Shown piece by piece: positions 54,786 through 62,916 of a stretch of 64,000 nt of DNA; the first letter of the stretch is position 1; each line of letters starts with the position of its first letter. The notes under the pieces are model-generated. The model was not told where the DNA came from, searched no databases, and saw nothing but the letters and a program-made list of their open reading frames with translations. A program made the translations under genes and the position numbers. The stretch is from an uncultured Pelagibacteraceae bacterium (GTDB lineage: Bacteria > Pseudomonadota > Alphaproteobacteria > Pelagibacterales > Pelagibacteraceae): the NCBI GenBank assembly GCA_902633985.1, contig CACPHV010000003.1, positions 51,782 to 115,781 of the forward strand. The letters run 5' to 3'.

Positions 54786-55613
54786 ATGAGTATTGAGAAA
54801 ATTATAAATGAAGCTTGGGAAAATAAAGACCAAGTAAATCAAAATTCAGATAAATCTTTAAAGGATGCTGTGAATCAAATTATTGATGATTTAGACAGTG
54901 GGAAAGCAAGAGTAGCTGAAAAAATCAATGGTGAATGGGTTACACATCAACATCTAAAAAAAGCTATAATGTTAAGTTTTAGAATGTATCCAATGGAAAG
55001 TTTAAATGGTCCATACAGTAGTTGGTATGACAAAGCTCATTTACTTAAAGGTAAAACAGCTGGATGGACAAAAGAGGATCATGAAAAAGCTGGTTTTAGA
55101 ATGGTACCTAATTCACCTGTAAGAAAAGGATCATTTGTAGGAAAGAATGCGGTTTTAATGCCGTGTTATGTAAATATTGGTGCATATATTGATGAAGGAA
55201 CAATGATGGATACATTTAGTCGTGCAGGAAGTTGTTGCCAGATTGGAAAAAATTGTCATATCTCAGCTGGTACTGGAGTTGGAGGTGTATTAGAACCTGC
55301 TCAAGCATTACCAACGATTATTGAAGATAATGTTTTCTTAGGAGCAATGTCCGAAGTAGTTGAAGGTGTAATAGTTGGAGAAGGCTCTGTTCTAAGTATG
55401 GGAATGTATATTGGACAATCAACAAAAATTGTTAATAGAAAAACTGGAGAAATAACTTATGGAAAAATTCCACCTTATTCAGTGGTAGTTCCAGGATCCT
55501 TGCCAGATAAAAACAATCCACAAGCGCCATCTTTGTATTGTGCAGTAATAATTAAACAAGTTGATGAAAAGACGAGATCAAAAACATCAGTTAACGATCT
55601 TTTAAGAGAATAA
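54786..55613 (+). CDS. dapD: tetrahydrodipicolinate N-succinyltransferase
   Basis: Succinylase-branch enzyme of DAP/lysine synthesis. It has left-handed beta-helix hexapeptide repeats in the second half (NAVLMPCYVNIGAYIDEGTMMDT, NCHISAGTGVGGVLEP, NVFLGAMSEVVEGVIVGEGS). The length of 275 aa is normal. It is followed by dapE after 2 bp, so DAP is made by the succinyl route in this organism. Confidence 0.97.
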   Translation: MSIEKIINEAWENKDQVNQNSDKSLKDAVNQIIDDLDSGKARVAEKINGEWVTHQHLKKAIMLSFRMYPMESLNGPYSSWYDKAHLLKGKTAGWTKEDHEKAGFRMVPNSPVRKGSFVGKNAVLMPCYVNIGAYIDEGTMMDTFSRAGSCCQIGKNCHISAGTGVGGVLEPAQALPTIIEDNVFLGAMSEVVEGVIVGEGSVLSMGMYIGQSTKIVNRKTGEITYGKIPPYSVVVPGSLPDKNNPQAPSLYCAVIIKQVDEKTRSKTSVNDLLRE

Positions 55614-55615
55614 AA

Positions 55616-56773
55616 ATGCAAAAAATTAATGAACTTCAATTAGCTAAAGAGCTAATTAGGTTTCCATCTGTTACAAAAACTGATGCCGGTGTAATTAAAT
55701 TTTTAGAAAAAAAATTAAAAAAAATCGGCTTTAAGACTAAAATTCTCGAGTTCAAAGATAAAAATAGTTATCCTGTAAAAAATCTTTATGCAAGACTTGG
55801 TACCGCAAGTCCAAATTTTTGTTATGCAGGTCATTTAGATGTAGTACCACCGGGCAATTTAAATGGTTGGACTATTAATCCCTTTAAACCAGCTGTTAAA
55901 AAAGGATACTTAATTGGTAGAGGTGCAAATGATATGAAAAGCTCAATAGCTGCATTTGTTACTGCGGTTAGTAATTTTTCTAAAATAAATAAAAAATTTG
56001 TTGGGTCTATTAGTCTTCTAATCACTGGAGACGAAGAAGGAGTTGCAATTAATGGGACAAAAAAAGTTGTTGAGTATTTGAGAAAAAGAAAAGAAAAAAT
56101 AGATTTTTGCTTAGTGGGAGAACCTACGAATCCAAATAAATTAGGAGAAATGATTAAAATTGGTCGTAGAGGTAGTATGACTGGAAAATTGACTGTCATT
56201 GGTATTCAAGGTCATGTAGCTTACCCAAATAGAGCCAACAATCCTTCAACAGCTTTGGTTCGAATACTAAAAGAGTTAAAAGAAATTAAATTTGATAAAG
56301 GTACAAAAGATTTTCAACCTACAAATTTAGAAATAACAAAAATTGACATTGACAATTCAGCTGACAATGTAATTCCAGGTTTAGCTAGTGCTTCATTTAA
56401 TATTAGATTTAATAATAAACATACATCCTACAAATTAAAGAATAAAATAAACAAAATAATAAAACAAATTTGTAGTAAAAATAAATCAAAATTTAAAATT
56501 GAATATAGTGTTTCTGGTGAGGCTTTTTTAACTAAACCAAATAAAACTACATTTATGATTCAAAATACAATTAAAAAAATTACTAGAATTAAACCAAAGT
56601 TATCAACAACTGGTGGCACGTCGGATGCTAGATTTATAAGAAAAATAGCTCCATGTTTAGAATTTGGGTTAGTAGGAAAAACTATGCATAAAGTAGGGGA
56701 ATGTGTGTCCTTATCTGATTTAAAAAGATTAACTTTAATTTATACTAAAATCTTAGATAATTACTTTAAGTGA
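55616..56773 (+). CDS. dapE: succinyl-diaminopimelate desuccinylase
   Basis: Zinc-dependent M20-family deacylase. Metal-site motifs are YAGHLDVVPPGN (about residue 70), GRGANDMKSSIAAF (about 100) and the catalytic GDEEGVAINGTKK (about 138-150). The length of 385 aa is normal. The dapD-dapE pair completes the succinyl branch, with transamination likely done by ArgD. It overlaps the next gene by 4 bp (GTGA). Confidence 0.95.
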   Translation: MQKINELQLAKELIRFPSVTKTDAGVIKFLEKKLKKIGFKTKILEFKDKNSYPVKNLYARLGTASPNFCYAGHLDVVPPGNLNGWTINPFKPAVKKGYLIGRGANDMKSSIAAFVTAVSNFSKINKKFVGSISLLITGDEEGVAINGTKKVVEYLRKRKEKIDFCLVGEPTNPNKLGEMIKIGRRGSMTGKLTVIGIQGHVAYPNRANNPSTALVRILKELKEIKFDKGTKDFQPTNLEITKIDIDNSADNVIPGLASASFNIRFNNKHTSYKLKNKINKIIKQICSKNKSKFKIEYSVSGEAFLTKPNKTTFMIQNTIKKITRIKPKLSTTGGTSDARFIRKIAPCLEFGLVGKTMHKVGECVSLSDLKRLTLIYTKILDNYFK

Positions 56774-57699
56774 AAACTGGCTTAATTACATCAGATACAT
56801 CTAAAAATCATGATACAGGTCCTGGACATCCAGAACAAATAGCAAGGGTATCAGTCATAGTAGAAAATTTTAAAAAACTTAATAATAAAAATCTTATATG
56901 GAAGAAACCATCTAGAGTTTCAGATGATATTCTATTAACCACACATGAAAATAATTATTTAAATTTAGTAAAAAGTTCTTTCCCAAAAAAAGGTTTTTTT
57001 TCACTTGATGGTGATACAATCATTTCACCTGGAAGCAAAGACGCAACTTTCGATGCTGTTGGATCAATAATTGCTGCAATTGATGGGGTGGAAAAAAAAG
57101 AATTTAGAAATGCATTCTGTAGTGTTCGACCTCCTGGACATCATAGTTCACAAAATAAGGCTGCTGGTTTTTGCATTTTAAATTCAGTGAGTATTGGTGC
57201 AAATTATTTGTTGAAAAAACATAAATACAAGAAAGTTGCAATAATAGATTTTGATGTACATCACGGTAATGGAACGCAGGATATTTTTTATGAAAATGAA
57301 AATGTTCTTTTTATATCAACTCACCAATATCCCTACTACCCAGGAACTGGTTCAGAACAAGAAAGAGGTAAATTTAACAATATCTTTAATATACCTTTGC
57401 CAGCTGGCATAAGTTCAGAAGAATATTTAAACGTATTTGAACGTGTATTAAAAAAATTAGAGGAGTTTAGACCAGAGTTTATATTAATTAGCGCTGGTTT
57501 TGACGCCCATGAAGATGACCCCCTCGCTCAATTTAATTTAAAAACAGAGGATTATTTTACTATTACTAAAAGAGTGTTAGAGGCTTCTAAAAAGTTTTGT
57601 AATGGAAAAGTTGTTTCAATTTTAGAGGGCGGTTATGACCTAAACGCACTTCGAGACAGCACTAAAAGACATGTTGATGCTCTTTTAGAATTTAATTGA
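56770..57699 (+). CDS. histone-deacetylase-like (class II) zinc deacetylase
   Basis: Arginase/deacetylase-fold enzyme of the HDAC/acetylpolyamine amidohydrolase family. Active-site motifs are RPPGHHSSQNKAAGFC (about residues 118-133), the zinc-binding IDFDVHHGNGTQDIFY (about 158-173) and SAGFDAHEDDPLA. It starts with GTG overlapping the dapE stop. 309 aa. Bacterial members deacetylate small amines or, in a few cases, proteins; the substrate here is unknown. The next gene encodes a SET-domain methyltransferase. Confidence 0.92.
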   Translation: MKTGLITSDTSKNHDTGPGHPEQIARVSVIVENFKKLNNKNLIWKKPSRVSDDILLTTHENNYLNLVKSSFPKKGFFSLDGDTIISPGSKDATFDAVGSIIAAIDGVEKKEFRNAFCSVRPPGHHSSQNKAAGFCILNSVSIGANYLLKKHKYKKVAIIDFDVHHGNGTQDIFYENENVLFISTHQYPYYPGTGSEQERGKFNNIFNIPLPAGISSEEYLNVFERVLKKLEEFRPEFILISAGFDAHEDDPLAQFNLKTEDYFTITKRVLEASKKFCNGKVVSILEGGYDLNALRDSTKRHVDALLEFN

Positions 57700-57732
57700 T
57701 AATTCTTAAGAAAACTCTTAATAAAAAATTTC

Positions 57733-58224
57733 ATGAAGTTATATAAAATAAAAAAATCTAGCATTGATAATAAAGGAAGAGGGCTTTATGCAACTCGTGA
57801 CATTAAAGAGGGAACCAAAATAATTGACTATGTCGGAAAACTTATAACAAAAAAACAAACACAGGCTTCTGATAAGTACGATAATAGTAAACCAATATAT
57901 TTATTCACAATAAATAAAAGATACGATCTAGATGGAGATTTTCCATGGAATACTGCAGGTTTAATTAATCATTCTTGTGATAATAATTGTGATTACGATG
58001 GAAAGGGATTGAAAATTTGGGTCAAAGCAATCAAAGATATTAAAAAAGGTGAGGAGTTTACCTGTGATTATGGATTTGGTTATGATGAAAACTACAAACA
58101 ATTTCCTTGTAAATGTAAATCAAAAAACTGTTGTGGTTACATTGTAAGAGCTGAGTCTAGATGGCGAATAAATAAAAAGTTTGCTATGAGCAATAAAAAT
58201 AAATTAATAAAGAACTCTAAATAA
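57733..58224 (+). CDS. SET domain protein-lysine methyltransferase
   Basis: SET fold of 163 aa, with the start GRGLYATRDIKEGTKIIDYVG, the SAM/pseudoknot motif LINHSCDNNCDY (about residues 78-89) and GEEFTCDYGFGY. A post-SET-like cysteine cluster, CKCKSKNCCGYI, follows at about 135-146. No signal peptide. Proteins of this type methylate lysine on proteins; in bacteria targets are mostly unknown. It lies 33 bp after the HDAC-like gene on the same strand and ends 21 bp inside the convergent truA. Confidence 0.9.
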   Translation: MKLYKIKKSSIDNKGRGLYATRDIKEGTKIIDYVGKLITKKQTQASDKYDNSKPIYLFTINKRYDLDGDFPWNTAGLINHSCDNNCDYDGKGLKIWVKAIKDIKKGEEFTCDYGFGYDENYKQFPCKCKSKNCCGYIVRAESRWRINKKFAMSNKNKLIKNSK

Positions 58225-58944
58225 AAATAAACCACTTGGTGGTGCTGGAGGAGCACACAGTGTTCTTTTTTTTGACTTAAATCTCTTTTCAAAAGTTTTT
58301 AAATCCCATTTAGTTTCTCCCAAATATTTTAAACAACCAACCATAGATCTAACCTGATGTTGTAAAAATGATTGAGAACTAAATTGAAATTCAATTTTAT
58401 TTTTTGATGATTTAATTTTAATTGATTTAATAGTTTTAATTGGACTTTTAGCGTGACAGCTTGAAGATCTAAAAGTTGAATAATCATTAGTTCCTAATAA
58501 CTTCTTTGCACCCTTTTTCATTAATTCTAAATTTAAAGGCTTACGAACATGCCACACTCTATTTTTTTCAATTATTGGTTGGCTTATTTGGTTAAAAATG
58601 AAGTATTTATAAATTCTTTGTTTTGCTGAAAATCTAGCATGAAATTTATTATTTCTTTTTTTAATATTTTTGATTGCAATGTCTTTTAAATTTAAAAAAT
58701 GATTAATGGATTTTAAAAATTTAATTTTATCGGTTATTTTATTTTTGCAATCAAAGTGTGCAGATTGCTCAAATGCATGAACCCCTGCATCAGTTCTTCC
58801 TTGACCATATAAAACAATTTTTTCTTTTAATAATTTTGATAATTTTTCTTGAATTAATCCTTGAATTGTTGGTCCCTTTTTTTGAATTTGCCATCCTCTA
58901 AAATTTGTCCCTACATACTCAATAAGTATTTGGTATCTATTCAT
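58204..58944 (-). CDS. truA: tRNA pseudouridine synthase A
   Basis: Makes pseudouridine at positions 38-40 of tRNAs. The catalytic aspartate is in GQGRTDAGVHAFEQSAHF (about residue 53), with YVGTNFRGWQIQKKGPTIQG at the N terminus and SFLQHQVRSMVG near residue 200. The length of 246 aa is normal. It starts at the fmt stop (1-bp overlap), in a def-fmt-truA operon. Confidence 0.96.
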   Translation of the reverse strand: MNRYQILIEYVGTNFRGWQIQKKGPTIQGLIQEKLSKLLKEKIVLYGQGRTDAGVHAFEQSAHFDCKNKITDKIKFLKSINHFLNLKDIAIKNIKKRNNKFHARFSAKQRIYKYFIFNQISQPIIEKNRVWHVRKPLNLELMKKGAKKLLGTNDYSTFRSSSCHAKSPIKTIKSIKIKSSKNKIEFQFSSQSFLQHQVRSMVGCLKYLGETKWDLKTFEKRFKSKKRTLCAPPAPPSGLFLFRVLY

Positions 58945-59867
58945 TATAAAAATGAACCTTTTTTAATTTGTGTTCCTAAAACAAATTCTCCAATACTTTG
59001 ACGCTTTTTTCCTTGTCTTTGTATCTCTTTAATTTTTATTGATTTTTTATCTCCACATGAAATTTCTAAATGGTCAGATAAAACCTCACCTGGTTTTCCT
59101 TGTGATTGTCCAATTTCTGCTTTTAATATTTTATATCTCTCACTGTTAAACATGAAATAAGCGCCTGGAACTGGATAAAGTCCATTTATTTTACCAATTA
59201 TAATTTTAGAATCTTCTTTCCAATTAATCTGCCCCTCTAATTTTTGAATTTTTGGTGCGTATGTAGCTGATGAATGATCTTGTTCTATAAAGTTTGCTTT
59301 ATCCTCACATATATCATCTATATTATTTAAAATTTTCTCTGCAGCCAAACTTGATAGCTTTTCATTAATATCTTCAGCATTTAAATTACTTTCTATATTA
59401 ATTTTATAAACATTACATACCGGTCCTGTATCTAGTTCTTCCCCTATTTTCATAATACTAATTCCTGTCTCTTTATCTAAATTCATAATTGATCTTTGAA
59501 TAGGAGCAGCACCTCTCCATTTTGGAAGAATAGATGCATGTATATTAATAAAACCTTTTTTAGTTAAATTTAAATATGACTTTGGTATAATTTGACCATA
59601 AGCCACAACTATTGCTAAATCTGCCTCTAAAGATTTAAAATATTCTAATTCATCTAAATTTTCTTTTAATGAATTTGGTGTTCTAAATTCTATATTTAAA
59701 GTCTCTGAAATTAATTGAATTGGTGACTTGTTAATTTTTTGACCTCTTTTAGATTTTTGAGGTGGTTGTGTATAAACACAAGAAATAGTATATCCATTTT
59801 GATAAAGTGATTTTAAAATTGGAACAGCGAACATGGGAGTACCCATAAAAACTATTTTTTTTAGCAT
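58944..59867 (-). CDS. fmt: methionyl-tRNA formyltransferase
   Basis: Formylates the initiator Met-tRNA. The catalytic core is seen as VVAYGQIIPKSYL and FINIHASILPKWRGAAPIQRSIM (Asn and His, about residues 108-130), with the N-terminal FMGTPMFAVPIL and the C-terminal domain GLYPVPGAYF. The length of 307 aa is normal. It follows def by 3 bp. The def-fmt pair shows normal bacterial N-terminal formylation. Confidence 0.97.
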   Translation of the reverse strand: MLKKIVFMGTPMFAVPILKSLYQNGYTISCVYTQPPQKSKRGQKINKSPIQLISETLNIEFRTPNSLKENLDELEYFKSLEADLAIVVAYGQIIPKSYLNLTKKGFINIHASILPKWRGAAPIQRSIMNLDKETGISIMKIGEELDTGPVCNVYKINIESNLNAEDINEKLSSLAAEKILNNIDDICEDKANFIEQDHSSATYAPKIQKLEGQINWKEDSKIIIGKINGLYPVPGAYFMFNSERYKILKAEIGQSQGKPGEVLSDHLEISCGDKKSIKIKEIQRQGKKRQSIGEFVLGTQIKKGSFL

Positions 59868-59870
59868 TGA

Positions 59871-60389
59871 TTAAGCTTCTACAGAAATAGATTTTAATTT
59901 TGATAATTTTTTAATTATCATTGACCTTTTTAATTTTGAAAGATGATCAATAAATAAGATTCCCTCTAAATGGTCCATCTCGTGCTGAATACATGTTGCC
60001 AGAAGACCATCGGCCTTTAACAATTTCTTTTTTCCATCATAATCAAGATATTCTACTTCGCACTTACTAGGTCTATCAATTTCTGCAAACTGATTTGGTA
60101 CAGAAAGACATCCTTCCTCATAAGTTGCTTTTTTTGGATCTTTATTTTTGATAACCGGATTAACGAAATATCTTGGATCTTTTTTGCTCTCATCTTTACT
60201 TATATCCATTACAATTATCCTCTTTGGTACACCAACTTGTATCGCCGCGAGACCAATTCCGTTTGCGTCGTACATTGTCTCTAGCATATCATCCATCAAT
60301 TTTTGCTCTTCTTTACCAACACTATTGACTGGTTTAGATATTTGCCTAAGTAATTTATTAGGTTCTGTTATTATAGTTCTTATAGCCAT
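59871..60389 (-). CDS. def: peptide deformylase
   Basis: Removes the N-formyl group from new proteins. All three motifs are intact: GIGLAAIQVG (about residue 45), EEGCLSVP (about 92) and QHEMDHLEGILF (about 134-145), giving the Cys/His/His metal site. The length of 172 aa is normal. It is first in the def-fmt-truA operon. Confidence 0.98.
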   Translation of the reverse strand: MAIRTIITEPNKLLRQISKPVNSVGKEEQKLMDDMLETMYDANGIGLAAIQVGVPKRIIVMDISKDESKKDPRYFVNPVIKNKDPKKATYEEGCLSVPNQFAEIDRPSKCEVEYLDYDGKKKLLKADGLLATCIQHEMDHLEGILFIDHLSKLKRSMIIKKLSKLKSISVEA

Positions 60390-60410
60390 AACTTGATTTT
60401 ATTATAATTT

Positions 60411-62189
60411 TTATACTTTTAAAGGAAGAACTTTTAGTAATAGTTTGTTTCTAATTAAATCAACATTTAATTGATTTAAAGTATTGATAATAAAATAAAC
60501 TGTATCTTCATCAATATTTTCAATTTTATCAGGTCCAATTACCTCAATTATTCTCAACAATGCGGCTCCAATCTCATTATTATCTATCATTGTTTGAATA
60601 TCGGCAGGCATTTCTGATTGCTTCACCTCATAAAGACCGTTATATTTTTTTGAAATTTCAACTCCATCAGATTTAAGTGCCTCTAGAAAAATTATATCTT
60701 TTTTTGATAAAAAGTATTTTTTATCTTTTTTAATTTTCTTTAAAAATTTATCGAGATCCTCTTCAATTTTAGATTTTGCATAGTCCCCATTGAAATAATT
60801 TATAAGTTTTGATTGATGTAAAATTTTACTATTATATTTAATCTTTTTATCTACTGCCTCTTTATTGTTTAAATTACTAATATAAAATGTTGTAAAGTTT
60901 GATGGAACATCCTCAAAATTAATTTCACCTAAAAATTTTTTTAATTCTAAATCAAAGGCATCACCAATATCATCAGCTATAAATAGATCCTTTAAAATCT
61001 TTAAAAATTCTAATTTGATTTTTGGTTCTTCTGTTAAAAGAGTTCTTTGATATAAAAGAGCACGTCCCTCGATTGAAGATAAAGATTTATACGCCTCTTT
61101 CGCGTTTAAAAATTGATTAATATTAAATTGGAATTTTTTATAAAATTCGAATAACTCCTTTTCAGAATAATTTTTATCATTAACAGCTTTTTCTATTGTA
61201 GAAATTTTTTCTACATCAGTAATTTCTATATCTTGAATTTTAAAAAGTAAATTAGCAGCTGAGAGATATTTCCAAACTATTTTAGGTGTATCTACTGTTG
61301 GTTCATAAGAAAACTCAGGGTTAGTTCTATGAGCTAAATGAAAATCTAAAATTGAATTTATTGATATTTCTTTATCTGTCTCATCTAGATATCCAAATAA
61401 ATAATTTATTTTGTTTTCATAATAATTATCTTCAAAACCTAACTCTTTTTTTAAATCTAAAATTAATTGTGCCTCTTCATTTTTTCCATAATTGATTAAA
61501 CAATATAAATTAAATTTAGATAGATAATCGTCTTGAATAGGTTCAGTATTTTTAGAAAAAATCTCACATGATTTTTTTACATTTGACTCTGATAAATAAC
61601 TATCTACCAAATATCTTGCTAAATTTGGATGCAAATTTATTATTTGATTTTTAATTAAATATTCTTCAATTAATTCTAAGTTTGCATCTTTTATTAACCA
61701 ATCAGATTTAAAGCTCATAAATTCTTGTTCAGTAATGTTTTTAGTTGGAGAATAAGCATTGGTTAATAAAGATATGTGCATTATATCAGATGCATCCTCG
61801 GAAAGATTAAACTTATTAATATTCTGAAATAATTTTTTTAATTTAGTGCCATCTGAGTTTGACCACATATCTATACTTAAGCCGTATTCACTTGGATCAT
61901 ATAACCCAACAATTTTAATTTTTTTTGATGAAAACTCTTTGTCTAGTTTAATTGTATCTGTTTGTTTATTTGTTTGTAATTCGTAAACACTAGTTTGGGC
62001 AGTACCACTTTGAGTAATACCACTAGAATTTTTACTTGAAATATTTGTTTCTGAAATAACCTGATTATCTTTTTTTTCGATATTCCAAATATCTATTGGT
62101 TTCTCTTCTGCAAATACAGGTATAAAAAAAATAAGACAAAATAATGTAATTGAAAAAATTTTCTTATTTAACAATTTTAAAATTTTCAT
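60411..62189 (-). CDS. exported protein of unknown function, about 590 residues
   Basis: I do not recognise this protein. From the ATG at 62189 (the track's TTG start is 15 codons earlier) it begins with a clear signal peptide, basic then hydrophobic and ending near FIPVFAEE, so it is probably periplasmic. The rest is acidic, helix-rich and without cysteine-rich or catalytic motifs; patterns such as LNAKEAYKSLSSIEGRALLYQ suggest a TPR-like helical-repeat scaffold. It overlaps the upstream 60-aa membrane ORF by 26 bp, so the two may act together. Low-complexity Lys/Glu use matches the genome. Confidence 0.75.
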   Translation of the reverse strand: MKILKLLNKKIFSITLFCLIFFIPVFAEEKPIDIWNIEKKDNQVISETNISSKNSSGITQSGTAQTSVYELQTNKQTDTIKLDKEFSSKKIKIVGLYDPSEYGLSIDMWSNSDGTKLKKLFQNINKFNLSEDASDIMHISLLTNAYSPTKNITEQEFMSFKSDWLIKDANLELIEEYLIKNQIINLHPNLARYLVDSYLSESNVKKSCEIFSKNTEPIQDDYLSKFNLYCLINYGKNEEAQLILDLKKELGFEDNYYENKINYLFGYLDETDKEISINSILDFHLAHRTNPEFSYEPTVDTPKIVWKYLSAANLLFKIQDIEITDVEKISTIEKAVNDKNYSEKELFEFYKKFQFNINQFLNAKEAYKSLSSIEGRALLYQRTLLTEEPKIKLEFLKILKDLFIADDIGDAFDLELKKFLGEINFEDVPSNFTTFYISNLNNKEAVDKKIKYNSKILHQSKLINYFNGDYAKSKIEEDLDKFLKKIKKDKKYFLSKKDIIFLEALKSDGVEISKKYNGLYEVKQSEMPADIQTMIDNNEIGAALLRIIEVIGPDKIENIDEDTVYFIINTLNQLNVDLIRNKLLLKVLPLKV

Positions 62190-62346
62190 TTGGAATAATT
62201 TTTTCAATTTCTTTTTTAGGTGCAGGAAAATCAATTGTACTTAGAAAAAAAATAATACCTAAAATAACCCCTAATCCGATTATAGATTTAATGACAAGTC
62301 CTATCATACTTGCTTTGCCTGAACTTGTATTTTTAATGAATTGCAT
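62164..62346 (-). CDS. small single-helix membrane protein
   Basis: 60 aa with one long hydrophobic segment (about residues 14-40: MIGLVIKSIIGLGVILGI and following), a short Ser/Lys N terminus and a charged C-terminal tail (PAPKKEIEKIIPNE). Such a layout suggests an inner-membrane protein with a periplasmic tail. The gene overlaps the start of the exported helical protein by 26 bp and diverges from aroK by 57 bp. The overlap and shared strand argue it is real, though I recognise no family. Confidence 0.6.
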   Translation of the reverse strand: MQFIKNTSSGKASMIGLVIKSIIGLGVILGIIFFLSTIDFPAPKKEIEKIIPNENFKIVK

Positions 62347-62403
62347 ATACTTTTAGATAATTTCAAATTAAGACATATTTATGTTTTTTCAATAAAGAAA
62401 CTT

Positions 62404-62916
62404 ATGAAATCAAAAGAAAATCTAGTTTTTTTGGGAATGATGGGTTCTGGTAAGAGCTCTATTGGATCTTTAGTAGCTAAGAAATTAAAATTAAATTTTG
62501 TCGATATCGATAATGAAATTGAAAAAAATTTAAACACTACAATAAAAAAAATCTTTGAAGTTAAGGGTGAGGATTATTTTAGAAAAATTGAAGAACAAAC
62601 AACTTTAAAAAAACTTAAATTAAGCTCCACTGTGATTTCACTTGGTGGGGGAGCTTTTACAAATAACAATATTAGGAGAGAAATTTTAAAAAATCATTTA
62701 TCTTTTTGGCTAAATTGGGATGATAAAACATTGTTAAATAGAATTAAAAACAGTAAAAAAAGACCATTAGCGATTAATGCAACAGATACTGAGTTAATTG
62801 ATTTAATTAAGAAACGATCTAACATTTATTCTAAAGCTTTATATGAGATAAAGTGTGATAATCTTACTAAAATTGAAATAGTAAAAAAAATTATAGAAAT
62901 ATATGAAACAAACTAG
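62404..62916 (+). CDS. aroK: shikimate kinase
   Basis: Phosphorylates shikimate. The P-loop GMMGSGKSSIGSL (about residues 11-23) is intact, with VDIDNEIEKN, GEDYFRKIEEQTTLKKL and SLGGGAF forming the shikimate site. I choose the ATG at 62404, which gives the normal short N terminus; the track's upstream start adds 21 residues. Product length is 170 aa. It overlaps aroB by 14 bp, the common aroKB pair. Confidence 0.95.
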   Translation: MKSKENLVFLGMMGSGKSSIGSLVAKKLKLNFVDIDNEIEKNLNTTIKKIFEVKGEDYFRKIEEQTTLKKLKLSSTVISLGGGAFTNNNIRREILKNHLSFWLNWDDKTLLNRIKNSKKRPLAINATDTELIDLIKKRSNIYSKALYEIKCDNLTKIEIVKKIIEIYETN

